Shown here one piece after another: positions 32,673-43,541 of a stretch of 64,000 bases of DNA. Under the pieces are notes generated by a model. The model saw only the letters and a program-made list of their open reading frames with translations, ran no database searches and was not told the origin of the DNA. How positions within the stretch are numbered: position 1 is the first letter of the stretch; each line of letters begins with the position of its first letter. The stretch is from Amorphophallus konjac (lineage: Eukaryota; Streptophyta; Magnoliopsida; Alismatales; Araceae). A program made the position numbers and the translations under genes. The DNA is taken from the NCBI GenBank assembly GCA_022559845.1, contig CM040126.1, forward strand, positions 226,864,641 through 226,928,640, given 5' to 3'.

Positions 32673-33728
32673 CTAGCGCGCGAACTCATGCTCTGGAGCG
32701 TAATATAGTTTCATGTGTTTGCCGTTGAGAGGCGGGAACGGTCTGTGACCCTTGTGATCAACAACCGTGTAGGCCCCACCCTCATAGACATTCTGGATGA
32801 TGTACGGACCTCGCCAATTTGGCTGTAGTTTTCCACTGGAGCGGCCTGCCATGACCTCTTTTTCCTTGATCATGACGAGGTCGCCTTGCTTGAAAGCTCG
32901 CTGCCTGACGAGCTTATCATAGGCCCGGGCCATGCGGGCCTGGTATGCTTGTAGGTGTTTGTAGACTTCGAGTCGCTTGCCTTCTAGGTCGGCGAGCTCT
33001 TCCAGCCTTCTCTGGTACTCATTTTCATCAGAACTGGCAAGGCCGGTGTGGACTACCACGCGATAAGAGACTAGCTGGACTTCGATGGGGATAACCGCCT
33101 CTGACCTGTACGCAAGGGAAAATGGCGAGCACCCCGTAGGGGTTTTGTAGACCGTCCGGTAGGCCCACAACGCCTCGAAGACCTTTTCACCCCAGTCACA
33201 TTTTCGGTGGCTAACCACCTTAGCCAGGAGCTTACAAAGGGTTTTGTTGAAGGCTTCCGCTAAGCCATTGGCCTGAGGGTTGTAGATTGAAGAGGTTCTC
33301 CAGTCGATTTGGAATCTGGCCGCTAACAGGTATACGGCCTTATTCTTGAAGGGTGTCCCGTTGTCGGACACTATGCGGCTGGGAGTACCGAATCGGTATA
33401 TGATGTTGTACCGGACGAATCTGGCAACGACTTCGCCGGTGACCTCTCGCAAGGGTAGAGCCTCCGTCCAACGAGAGAAGTAGTCAGTGGCGGCCAAGAT
33501 GTATTTATGGCCCTTGGAAGATGGCGGGAAAGGCCCCGCGATGTCCATGCCCCACTCAGCGAATGGCCAGGTGGGGGCCGTAGGACGCAGTGGGTTAGGA
33601 GGTTTTCTGGGTACTGGGCCAAAGGCTTGGCACTGATGGCATGCACGGGCATACTGGACGCAATCCGCGTACATGGTCGGCCAGTAGAAACCTTTAAGCT
33701 TGATGTTGTGCTTCATCCGATCTCCGGC
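32673..33728 (-). pseudogene. pol: Tat integrase
   Basis: The open stretch 33716-32673 (347 codons) contains the zinc-binding CHQC of the HHCC finger. It also has the full DD35E triad: D in WGMDIAGP (residue 58 of this stretch), D in IVSDNGTPF (118) and E in NGLAEAFNK (154), exactly 35 residues after the second D. A basic C-terminal region follows, with YIIQNVYEGGAYTVVD (the GPY/F-type module of gypsy integrases has GPYII just before it). No chromodomain is present, as expected for Tat. A TAG just upstream (near 33728) separates it from RNase H in the same frame. The domain itself is intact. Confidence 0.92.
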
Positions 33729-34538
33729 CTAGTGTGCACTGCACAATCCAGAGTGGACCTCCTGCATGATGGCTCGAGCCTCTACCAGAGAGACACATCT
33801 CAGGAGAACAGACTTGTCCTTCTCGTGGACGAGCCGATACAAGGAGTCGCCAATTAACTCGTAAGAAGTTGTTCGGTGGAGTAGCTGGACTCTTTGAGCT
33901 CGGTCAGGGGGAAGCCACCCTTTCTGGAATTTGATGATAGGCACATGCCAATCATCTTCTTTTAGAGGTGGGCTCTGGTCAAGGTCATGGACCTCATAAA
34001 TGGTGAGACCGGTGTCACCTTCGAGTGAGCTCGGCATCAGTCGTCGGTGCTTGACGATGTTGTCGACCTCGCCCTCGGGCGGGAGCTTGATGGCTGCGGC
34101 CAATTTTGCTAAAGCATCCGCCTGAGCGTTGCTGCTTCTGGGAATGTGATCTATTTCGAAGAAATAGAACTTCTGGGTTAACCTGGTGACGGCGGTGTGG
34201 TATGGAACCAACTCTCACTTTCGCACGTCATAGATGCCGAGGACCTGCCGGACTATCAACTGGGAGTCCCCGTAGGATTTAAGGCATTTAATGCCCATGT
34301 GGAGAGCCATCTGGAGCCCAATAAGTAGAGCTTCATATTCGGCTTCATTGTTGGTCAGGGACTTCATGAGGGCGCAAGAGTTGTACAAAACTCTGCCCTG
34401 AGGAGTCAAGAAAACAATGCCGGCACCCGCCGTGGTGGCTGGATCCTGGTTGCTCCGGGTGATCCCTTGAGAAGCACCGTCGAAGTAGAGTTCCCAGCAA
34501 GGTACGCTGGTTGTGAGAGCGCTTTGCTGCCAATAATG
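33729..34538 (-). pseudogene. pol: Tat second (archaeal-type) RNase H and linker to integrase
   Basis: After a stop near 34538 the frame runs through YFDGAS, NNEAEYEALLIGL and GDSQLIVRQV, the catalytic D, E and D environments of an archaeal-type RNase H. A TAG near 34213 follows. After it come FEIDHIPRSSNAQADALAKL (final D motif) and the linker leading to the integrase zinc-finger histidines (EVHSGLCSAH). This extra RNase H, distinct from the RT-linked one, is the defining mark of Tat elements. All parts lie in one frame, so only the stops break it. Confidence 0.9.
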
Positions 34539-35954
34539 CTAGACATCTCCGATCTGTTCAACCGGTTGTTGTGATTGAGTAGCAAGGGACTCCTCATTGG
34601 GGAGCTCCGAGTTGAAGGGTGAATCATCTGGCACTGGATGGGCTGCCAAGAATTCAGCCATACCCTGTCCTTTGATTGCTTTTCTGGGGACATAGGTAAT
34701 GTCGTATTCCATGAGCAGTGGAGCCCACCTCCCCAATCTGCCTGAGAGGACAGGCCGTCGAAAGAGATACTTCAGAGGGTCATGCTTGGAGATAAGCTCG
34801 ACCCGATGAGCCAGGAGGTAATGCCACAGCTTTTTAACTGCGAACACTAGTGCTAAGCAGGCCTTCTCCATGGGGGAGTAGCGGTACTCGGCACCGATGA
34901 GCTTCCGACTGAGGTAATAGAGGGGCTGCTCTTTACCTTCTTCATTGATCTGTGCCAACAGAGCTCCTAACGAAGCGTCCATGGCAGCAATGTAAAGGAT
35001 GAGGGGTTTACCTTTGACTGGTGCTCCCAGAACTGGGGGATTAAGAAGGTACTGCTTGATTTGCTCGAAAACCGCTTGGCATTCCGAGTCCCATGTGAAT
35101 GGGGCGTCTTTCTTCATCAGCTTACTGAAAGGCGCGCATCGACCGGAGAGGTTAGAAATAAATCTCCGAATGTAAGTCAGCCTCCCTTGGAAGGACCTGA
35201 GTTCAGTGATGTTGCTGGGTGGTGGAAGCTCCCGGATTGCTTTTATCTTGCTGGGATCCACCTCGATTCCTCGGAACCTGACGACAAAGTCGAGAAATTT
35301 GCCACTGGATACGCCGAAGGCGCACTTCATGGGGTTCATCTTGAGCCCGTATTGTCGGAGACGCTCGAAGCCTTGGTGAAGGTCACGCAAATGGTTTTCA
35401 CGCCTTTTGGTGTTGATGACGAGGTCGTCGACATAGCATTCGACGGTGTTGTGCAGCATCTCATCGAATATTTTGGTCATAGCCCTTTGGTAAGTAGAGC
35501 CGGCATTCTTCAACCCGAAGGGCATGCGTTTGTAATTGAAAATCCCCTTGGGGGATCTGAAGGCTGTGTGATTCTTGTCTTTGAGGGACATCTAGATTTG
35601 ATTATAACCGGACGTCCCATCCATGAAAGACAGGGCTTCATGACCCGTGGTCATATCGACCATCGTTTCAGTAATTGGAACTGGGAAGTCGTCCTTGGGA
35701 CAGGCTTTGTTGAGGTCTCGAAAGTCGACGCAGACGCGGACTTGACCATTCTTTTTCTTGACTGGGACTATATTGGCAAGCCAAATCGGGTAGATGCATG
35801 GCTCGATGAAGTCGACCTCCGCCATTTTGCGGACTTCGGCCGAGACCTGGAGCTCCAGCTCATGACGCATGCGTTGCTGTCGTTGCTTGACCGGAGCGAT
35901 TGAGGGAGAAATGGCCAGATCGTGCTCCGCTACGGCGGGGTCTAGTCCTAGCAT
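34539..35954 (-). pseudogene. pol: Tat reverse transcriptase with RT-linked RNase H
   Basis: The frame shows VRVCVDFRDLNKACPKDDFP, then FMDGTSGYNQI, a TAG at about 35592, then MPFGLKNAGSTYQRAM and the catalytic ECYVDDLV. The RT-RNase H connection follows (FTWDSECQAVFEQIK), then LYYLSRKLIGAEYRYSPMEK. This is a standard gypsy RT order with near-complete motifs. The single TAG between fingers and palm is the only break in the RT itself. Expected function is copying genomic RNA to DNA in cytoplasmic particles. Confidence 0.92.
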
Positions 35955-38865
35955 CTCCTTGTAGGTCTAGGCGAAGCAGTCCTTGAACTCGAGCAAGAAT
36001 TGCTTGTAGCTCTGCTTCTCTGCCTCGGTGAGGAGGGCACTGACGAATGTAGGCTAAGGGGCTTCATCGTCACCCAAGTTGATGTCCACGAGATCATCGA
36101 CGTTGCCTGGCCGCCGTCCTCCAGCTCGGGAGGAGTGGGTTGGAGGTTGATGAAATCATCATCATCAGTGTCGGCTTCGTGTATCTCTTGGTTCTCGAAG
36201 CCACCAGTCGATGCTGATGGGACTGGAGAGTGGTTGTCACTGGAATCCATCGGGGATTGATTTGGGCCGCCGGCCTTAGGCTGGCAATCATCAACTAGAG
36301 TTGCTGAGGTCTCCTCAGGATTGCCTAGCGAAGCTAAAAATCCCTCGCAACTAGGACCCGAGAGATCCCCCCCCTCAAGAGGGTTTATTGTACCAGATTC
36401 CTCGACTGGTTGAGAAGTCGGAGGAGCTTCTTCTGCCCCTTTGTCCTGGCAGGGAGGCGAAGAATGTTCCCTGACGTCTTGAACAAGAATTCTGGCTTTG
36501 GCGGAGATTGGGGTCAAGATTTTCTCTCCCTCATCCCCGGAGTTGTCGAATTTGGCTTCAGCTCTTGTTTGTTCGTCGGTTGGTGGTACCAAGCCTATGA
36601 CGTTAACTGCGTAGTGGACGCCGAAGTCCCGCTCCTGGTCATAGCCAAGCCCCCTGGTATCCTTATGGAAGGACGGGGGTTGCCCCCGGACCTGAGAAGG
36701 GTCCCACAGTCGACAGAAGTATCTTTTTTGGGCAGAGGTCTGCCATAGGGGAATGTGTTGTTTCAAACACATTTCTTGAATATGCGGCGACAGGTCGCCC
36801 CACACCTGAACTGCTTCAGGGGTGTTATCGGCTTGCCTAGACCAGCCAAAGTCATCATCCGGCGGGGCTTGAGGGACTATGTGTCCTTTATAGAAGACAA
36901 TAGGTTTGTCTCTGTTAGCCTTCTTCTTGTTCCGGTATTGTCGCTTGAAAGTGACAATGAATGTTGTCAGCAACTCGACGCTGTGCTCCTCGGATGCACA
37001 CATGAGCTGGATGCAATCTGGTGGCAAGCATATACTCTTGCCAATAGCCCGGCTAATAAGATTAGCCTCGAAGTCAATCTGGCGCCTTTCAAGGTGATCC
37101 GGGGTTGACTTGGAGCCGAGGTGCAGCCGGTGAAGATTGGCCTTCTCCTCGTCGACAGAGAAGAGATCATCATCATCTTCCTCTGAGAGCCAACCATTGC
37201 TTGTGTTCTTCATCATGGGGTACAGACTAATCCCCTTGAAGTAGAGCGCAACGTCGGCTAGGTTGCATTCTGCTGGTGTAAATGGCGATAGGTCTGCAAA
37301 GACCTTGTGTTGATCTCCGTCCTTGGCATACTTGATGCATTGGTGGAGAGTCGACGGGACGGCCCAATTTTCATGGAGCCAGGGTCTGCCCAATAGCATC
37401 TTATAAGACGTGTTGGAGTCGATGATGTAGAATGTCGCCTTAAAGGTGAAATCATCGAGCACCAGATCGACGTCTACCCGACCGAGGACGTCCTCGGTGT
37501 TCTGGTTGAGGCCGGATATCTTGACCGCCTGACCTTCTGGAGGTATGGGGTCAGATACAGAGACTTGAATGTCTTGAGCGGCATGATGTTAACAGCAGCA
37601 CCGGCGTCCACCAGGATCCGGTTCACATCATGTCCGTTGATCTTCCCCTTCATATAAAGAGGACGATTATGGCACGGAGGGGACAACAGCATGTCTTTCT
37701 TCGTGAAAGTGATGGTGGCTGCGAAGGCCCCATAGGCAGCCGCCCTCAGTTCCGCGGCATGCGCATCATAGACTTCCGGCTCTTGGAGTATTTTGATAAG
37801 GGTCTCCCTCAGATCCTTACTCCAAGCGATGGCTTCCCAAATTGAAATGCTGGCAGGGAAGCGCTTCATTTGGTGGAGGACCTTTCGGTCGGCTCGAGCT
37901 CGAGCATCCTCCAGAGAGGGTAGAATGTCGGGCTGAGCCTTCTGCGAGCTACCGTGCTGTTCCCCATCGAGAAGTTGCACTGCCTTGCCCTTATCACTGG
38001 GACCAAATTGACTTCGATCGCCAGCGGGCTCTTGGAACAGGGACGCCAATGATGGCTCTTCTGGGGGTGATTGGCGGGATGGCTCATCCTTGCCGGACGG
38101 TCTCGCTTGCTCTGCTGCAGAAGTCGGTACTGGCGCAGGGGCTGGAAGACTAGTAATAGCCTTGTCGATGCCGGGTCCGCCCCGAATTTCTACTTCCGGG
38201 ATGGGAGCCGGTTCCTCTCCTCGAAAGAGGATGATTCGCTCCGGGTCGAAGGTGGATGGAGAGAGGGGTAGCTCCAGAATTCTCCCACGGCTTCTACCAC
38301 GTCCCCGGCCACGACCTCGGCCACGGTCGGTGTGCTCTGGAGCTGGCTGGAGCCCAAGGGGGGCGTTAGCCGTTTGTCTTGTCCGGGAGGCTACTGGCTC
38401 GTCCCGCCGAGAAGCGTTGATATTGTCGGGAGGTGGGATGGCCACCATATTGTAGGTGCAGCGTCGGAGCATTTCTTCCAGCTGCTCTGGGGTGATCTCC
38501 TTGTCTTTTTAGCACAAGGAGAGCTCGTCAGGGACCATGAGTCTTTTGCCATTCTTGAGCTTTTGGATCATCTCTTGGACCCAATTTCTGAGGTGGGCTC
38601 GTTTCTACATTTCTTCCCACGGGATGTAGCTGTCGAGTGGGAGAGCCTTGGTAGGATGAGGGGGAACATATTCCTCCAGGTCATCAATGAGCCACTGGAG
38701 CCTTTGGAGAGGCGTTGGCTCAGCCGGGAATTGCAGGGCGGCTACTTGTTCACCTTGTTTCTTGAGCCGCCTTCTGATGTTCTTCCTCCTATTCTTCTCT
38801 TGTCTCTTGGCGATAGCCGTCTCCAAGGGAGTAGGAGGGAGAGGTGCTAGAGCTGGAGTTGACAA
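35948..38865 (-). pseudogene. pol: Tat protease region and flanking linkers
   Basis: The part 38865-37474 is proline/charge-rich and reaches the aspartic protease site ILVDAGAAVNIMP, where the usual DSG/DTG triad reads DAG. A frame break near 37470 follows; the flap side continues with YKMLLGRPWLHENW, a hallmark of Tat proteases, and CIKYAKDGD. A long acidic linker (37460-36100) leads to RT, with another frame break near 36110. An in-frame stop lies near 38512. The protease would cut Gag-Pol. The DAG variant may reduce activity or may be tolerated; I cannot decide from one copy. Confidence 0.82.
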
Positions 38866-39039
38866 ATCCTATTGAGGATATCTCCGAGCTGACATCTTTG
38901 CAGGGCGAGGTCGTTGACTCTTCCTCGCACGGATTTCAATCCAGGCGCCTTTCGCTTGTTGTATCTGGAAGGTGACATTGATCGCCTGCTCGATTACCTC
39001 GAGCGGCAATTCCTGGTATGCCGGAATACTAGGGCTGGC

Positions 39040-39510
39040 ATCCTAAGACGTGTGCGCAGTTTGATGCCTTAACCGCGGTGGCGACGGGAGCCTACGAGGA
39101 GTCGGTAGGCTGGTGCTGGCGTCTGAAGACGTGTGCGCGGTTTGATGCCTTAACCGCGGTGGAGATGAAGATGTCTTCCACTGAGCCGATATGTTGGGAC
39201 CGGTGTCGGGGGACATGTGTGCGGTTTAATGCCTTACCCACGGTGGCGGTAAAGATGTCTTCTGCTGAGCCGGTACGTCGGGACTGGTGTCGGAAGACAT
39301 ATGCACGGTTTGATGCATTAGCCGCGGTGGCGGTAAAGATGCCTTCTGCTGAGCCGGTACGTCGGGACCGGTGTCGGAAGACATATGCGCAGTTTGATGC
39401 CTTAGCCGCGGTGGCGGTAAAGATGTCTTCTGCTGAGCCGGTACATCGGGACCAGTGTCGGAAGACATATGCGCGGTTTGATGCCTTAGCCGCGGTGGCG
39501 GCGGCTTCTG
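39040..39510 (-). repeat. 84-bp tandem repeat encoding a 28-residue repeat, about six copies (gag-pol linker)
   Basis: TTTGATGCCTTAGCCGCGGT recurs at about 39060, 39143, 39227, 39308, 39392 and 39477, a period near 84 bp. On the minus strand the frame reads 28-residue units beginning MSSDTGPDVPAQQK and ending PPPRLRHQTAH. It joins in frame with the region leading to the protease. Units differ by single residues, and the period stays a multiple of three, so the array was kept coding while expanding. Confidence 0.9.
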
Positions 39511-39540
39511 TTGAGGAGCGGACAGAGAGGTGCGCTAGTT

Positions 39541-41113
39541 GTCCTGCTCCTTAGTCTTGCCTTTGTAACCTTGCTGAGGGCTAGGCCTGGAGACCAATGA
39601 CAGTGTCGCGGGACATTATCGCTCCGCCCAGTTATCCCGACTTTGCGGAATGGAGGAACCCTGTGGCGGTGAGCCCACCACTTGAATCGAAGCCCCTGAA
39701 GACTCTGAAGATGTCTTCTTTGTACTCAGGAATGTGTTGACAGGTAGGCGAAGAGGATGGAACGGCCCCTTCGCTGTGGAGGTGTCACGGGGACCTCGCC
39801 CTATTTTTGCTTTCCCTTCCTATCCGCAGCTGTCGATGGCGGAGATAGGACATGATGAAGACCAGGAAGAGTCGCAGAGCCTGTCGTCGTCTCTCCCACT
39901 AAAACATCCTCCCGACCGAGGAGGACCCGGAGGAGCCTGGCAGTGTCTTCTTTAGGAAAAGAGAGAGACTTTAGCTCCCGCCAGGGCTGCCATTGCACGG
40001 CCGAAGTGGCTGGGGTTGGCTGGCTAGCTGTGGATGTCTGGGAGCCCTCAAGGGCCGGAGGAGCAGGGGAATGGATGACGTTGACCGAGAAGTTAGTCGG
40101 CTCTATCTCTTGACAGGCCTCCTGCTCTCTATGCCTTCGCAGTCACTCGAGTGCTTCTTGGTTGTCAGTTCGGAACTCGAGCCATTCCGGAGGATGCTGG
40201 TAAGGCAGCCCGTGCCCATTCTCTTGAGGAGAGTCTGGCCGCTCTGGCGCACTCCTGGCGATGCTCAGGGTCTCTTCGATAGCTTGCCGAAGCTTGACGA
40301 GCGACATGGAGTTTCCTTCCGCATCAATCTGCTCCCATTGGATCTGTTCCTGGATGACGTATTGGACTTCCTCATAAGACTCGATCGAGTGGCAGATTCT
40401 GGAGTGGAAGGGGCAATACTGGGAGTGACTACGATCCCAATGGGTGTAGTCGGCAGGCGAGTCGTGGGGCATGATTTGCCCCCTCTCGATGAGGATGTCG
40501 AAGAGTCGCAGGGTTCTCTCCCTAGGGAAGGAGAGAAGTCTCTGATCATGCCAAGGCCTCCACCCTGGATACCAGATCGAACGTCCCCTTTGATTAGCGC
40601 TGGGCTCCTCTGATTCATCATCAGAAAGAGAAAATGCGGCCATCATGTGGATGACATTGGCCGAGGGGTGAGCCATGCGCGCCGCTTTAGCTGGCCTGGC
40701 CCACATATGTGGTTACGGGGGATCGACGAGACCGCTCTTCATCTTGACTAGGCCGTCTCGGATCAGCTTCTGCGCCTGAGTCTTGAAGACGTAGCAATCT
40801 TCAATTGAGTGACCCAGCATGCGATGGTACAGGCAATAGCTGGGATCGTCGGTCTTTAGCGCCTCGTCTGGCTTGCGGATTTCTGGCAGTTCGACAATCT
40901 TCTGAGCCATGCAGAGGTCGAAGAGCATCTTCGTGTGTTCCTTCTTGAAAGAGAATGGTGTCTTCATGCACTCCGAGAAGGACGGAATAGCCGGCTTATC
41001 TGCTGGCTTTTTGTCAGAGCCACTGGATTCGGCCGCTTTACTGGCCTTAGTGGTAGGGGTGAACTCTATGATGTTCACCTCCTTGCCGGGCTGGCATTCT
41101 CACGCTTGTTTAC
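39541..41113 (-). pseudogene. gag: Tat gag, C-terminal part with CCHC-like knuckles
   Basis: One frame runs from the LINE insertion leftward with VNIIEFTPTTKASK, then a degenerate zinc knuckle YCLYHRMLGHSIEDCYVFK (C-X2-H-X4-H-X4-C type), and later a decayed second one YCPFHSRICHSIESY in which the last cysteine is lost. In-frame stops occur near 41095, 40711 and 40140. Such paired Cys/His motifs after the Gag core are usual in Tat elements and would bind RNA. The N-terminal continuation is at 42744 beyond the LINE. Confidence 0.8.
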
Positions 41114-42455
41114 CCTTTCCTTGCCGGCCGCGGTGCTCCTTCCCTCGGTTGATTCCATCGGCAGCGGTGCATCTGGAGCCTCTCTCCTGGTGGACCTCCC
41201 TCATGAGGGGATCCTTCATCCGTCTGCTGCACCTCTGCCGCCCTCTGCTGCAGACCAGCTCCCCCTGCCCTTTGAAGGGCCCACGCTCTGCTCTGTTCCG
41301 CACCGGGTGGCTACCACCGTGGGCGTCCACACCCTACCCATGGGTGTTGAAGCTTGCCCTGGTGTTTCAGGCGATTCTCCCGGCTGCATGGTATCCCTCA
41401 CCACCTCAGGCTTTGGCCCGTCCGCTATTCCCTCGGTGCCTGTTCCTGCTGCTTTCCACACTCCTACCCGTGGAGCTCAGGGGACTCCTGCCCCTGCCGT
41501 GGAGCTCCCCCTTTCTCTGCGCCCTACTATCCAAGTGCTCTCGGTGCCAGGTTTGAAGCCCATTTCTTTCTTTCCGGACCTGCCCGCAGCACATGCTAGA
41601 TTTGTTGGCCTCGCCCCTCCTTCGGACCCAGGGGCTCGTGGTGTTCTCCCCCCGCCGTCTGTGGGCTTTGTGTCTCCGTGCTCAGGTGTGCCTGCGGCTG
41701 TTGCTCCTGCTACCCGGGCGACCTCCTCTTTGGTCCACGGCCTCCCGGCGCCGGATGCCCACCCCCTTGGCGGCCCTTCTTCGGGGCTTAATGCCGGTGC
41801 GATTGCTTGGTCCCCTGGGGTGCAGTCCACTACCCAGGCGGCCAACGTTGTAGGGCCCTTGGCCTCCCCCTCTGCTCCGACAGCCGCTCCCCGCCTCTCC
41901 TTCGCCCAAGCTTTGAAGAAGAAGATCAATCGGGCCCCTCTTGGGCCAATCGACTACATCGCCCCCCCTCCTGCTCCGGTGCCCTCCGTGGGTGTTGTGC
42001 CCCCCCGGGATCTTGGCATTCCTCTCCGATTCCCGCAGCTCGTCCAGGCTCTCCACGTCCCCGGGCTTGAGCCTACCTCGGAGTTTCGTGACCTTACGGC
42101 AGCCCATAAGGCCTTCGTGGGTACCTCTGGCTTGGACCGCTCTCGGCCACCCTCGAGGTTGGAAGGCGGGGCTTCTCGGCGTTCCTTCTGGCGTTCCAAC
42201 TCCACCTCTTCCTCACGTGATCGACAGTGCATGTTTGAGGACGTTGGTCTCCTTCCACGTCGTTCTCCCTGGCTCCAATCTTCTTCGATGGCGCCCCCGC
42301 CGCCGGCCGCCTCTTCCTTCCCGGAGGTGCCCGATACCGATGGTTCGGAGGTTGATCCTCTTGACTGGCCTTCCTCTCCGGGTTGTCACCCAGGTGTCTG
42401 TTCTGTGTTCTCGTCTGATTCTGAAGGGGTCTTCGACGAAGACTCCTATTTGTAG
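41114..42455 (+). CDS. ORF1-like Pro/Ser-rich protein of the LINE-like element, open at the 5' end
   Basis: About 446 codons are open without a stop inside the element, ending at TAG 42453-42455. The frame is already open at the insertion boundary, so the true start was lost by 5' truncation; the first internal Met is at about 41388. The protein is rich in Pro, Ala, Ser and Leu. It has a SFAQALKKKINRAPLG segment reminiscent of the start of plant LINE ORF1 proteins, and a duplicated motif of about 33 residues (VPGLKPISFFPDLPAAHARF and VPGLEPTSEFRDLTAAHKAF). The C terminus is acidic (SDSEGVFDEDSYL). No DUF4283-type core, zinc knuckle or enzyme domain is visible. I do not recognise a specific function. 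Confidence 0.55.
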
Positions 42456-42734
42456 GGACTTGGTTTTCTTTGTGGGTTCTCGGCCTTCTGTTGCTGCCCT
42501 CGCTCGGGTTGTTTGGCCTCGTTGTTGTTTCCTTGGGCCTTGTACGCTTCTTGGCCCTCTTTGGCCGTTTCCCCTCCCCGCCTCTATACCCCTTTCTCTT
42601 TATGCTTTCATATATGAAAATCGCTTGCCTGGTGGCCGGGATAGTGGTTTCATCTTCTTCCGCAATGAAGAGATGAACCCCCTCTCCCGTCTCCCCCCTT
42701 GCAAGTATCAACTTTAGTTTTAAAAAAAAAAAAA
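41114..42734 (+). mobile_element. 5'-truncated, internally deleted LINE-like element with poly(A) tail
   Basis: It ends in a 13-A tail (42722-42734). It is flanked by an imperfect target duplication, GCTTGTTTAC (41104-41113) and GCTTTTTAC (42735-42743). Excising it with the right copy restores the Tat gag frame, which validates both ends. It carries a proline/serine-rich ORF1-like frame to 42455 and then 270 bp of 3' UTR. No endonuclease, RT or RNase H sequence lies between them. It was most likely mobilised in trans by a full LINE. Confidence 0.8.
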
Positions 42735-42743
42735 GCTTTTTAC

Positions 42744-43541
42744 TGACCTCGACCGCCAGACCTCGACGACATATAGTGATGGCGTCCTCCTGAACGGGCG
42801 GATTGACACACCTCATGCTGAGGTCTTGCCATTTCTTGATGAAGTCGAGGGCACCCTCGCCATTTTTCTGCCGAAGAGAAAAAAGTTCGGCTAGGGAAAC
42901 CCTTCACTCGGTCGTTTGAAATCGGTCGAGGAACTTCTTCTGGAGATCCGCCCAGTCGATGACTGAGTTGGGCTTCAGGCGGGAATACCATTGGAAGGCC
43001 GTTCCCGTGAGCGAAGTGGCGAAGTAGCGGAGGAGATATGATTCCTCCAACGCTAACTCACTCATGGCCGTAACGTAGTAGGACAAGGGCTCATGTGGCA
43101 ACCCCTGCCCGTCAAACTTTTGCAGCTTCGGGGGCTTGGAGTACTCTGGAGGAAGCTTCTTCAACTGGTGGTGAAGCGGGTAGGGTACACTGTAGAGATC
43201 CACCGTGACCGTCCCTTCACCATACTGGGCAAGCTTTGTCTCGACAATGCGCTCGATCATCTGGCGTTGTGCCAAGAGATTTTCTGGCACTGGCGTGTTG
43301 GAGGCTCGTGGTTGAGCTTCGACCGGGGACGTGCCAAACCCAGTTGCCAACGGGGTTCGGGTGATCACCGCTGAGGTGTTGGCAGCATTACGAGCCACCG
43401 GGGGTACCGGTGCCTCGACCTGAGGCCTACCAGGTTGCTGAGGGTGAAGGTCTCGTTCTTGGAGAAGGTCCTGCAGGAGAGCCTTCAGATGCTGATTCTC
43501 CTTCATTAGAGTGTCGAGGGTCACTTCCTGAACCTCGTTTG
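42744..43541 (-). pseudogene. gag: Tat gag core (Retrotrans_gag domain)
   Basis: The open part 43541-42904 starts with a coiled-coil-like stretch (LMKENQHLKALLQDLLQERD) and reaches the Gag core: PPKLQKFDGQG, LRYFATSLTGTAFQWYSRL, and IDWADLQKKFLDRFQ. A TAG at about 42904 interrupts it, after which the same frame continues FSLRQKNGEGALDFIKKWQD to the LINE boundary. This is the capsid-like domain of gypsy Gag. The upstream frame continues at 45476 beyond the solo LTR. Confidence 0.9.

Noticed and set aside
35061..35903. Plus-strand open frame of about 280 codons
   Set aside because: It lies exactly opposite the well-supported Tat reverse transcriptase and has no domain of its own; it is an antisense shadow.
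41954..42816. Minus-strand frames across the LINE-like insert
   Set aside because: They combine Tat gag sequence with antisense LINE sequence through the poly(A) tail and cannot be real single proteins.
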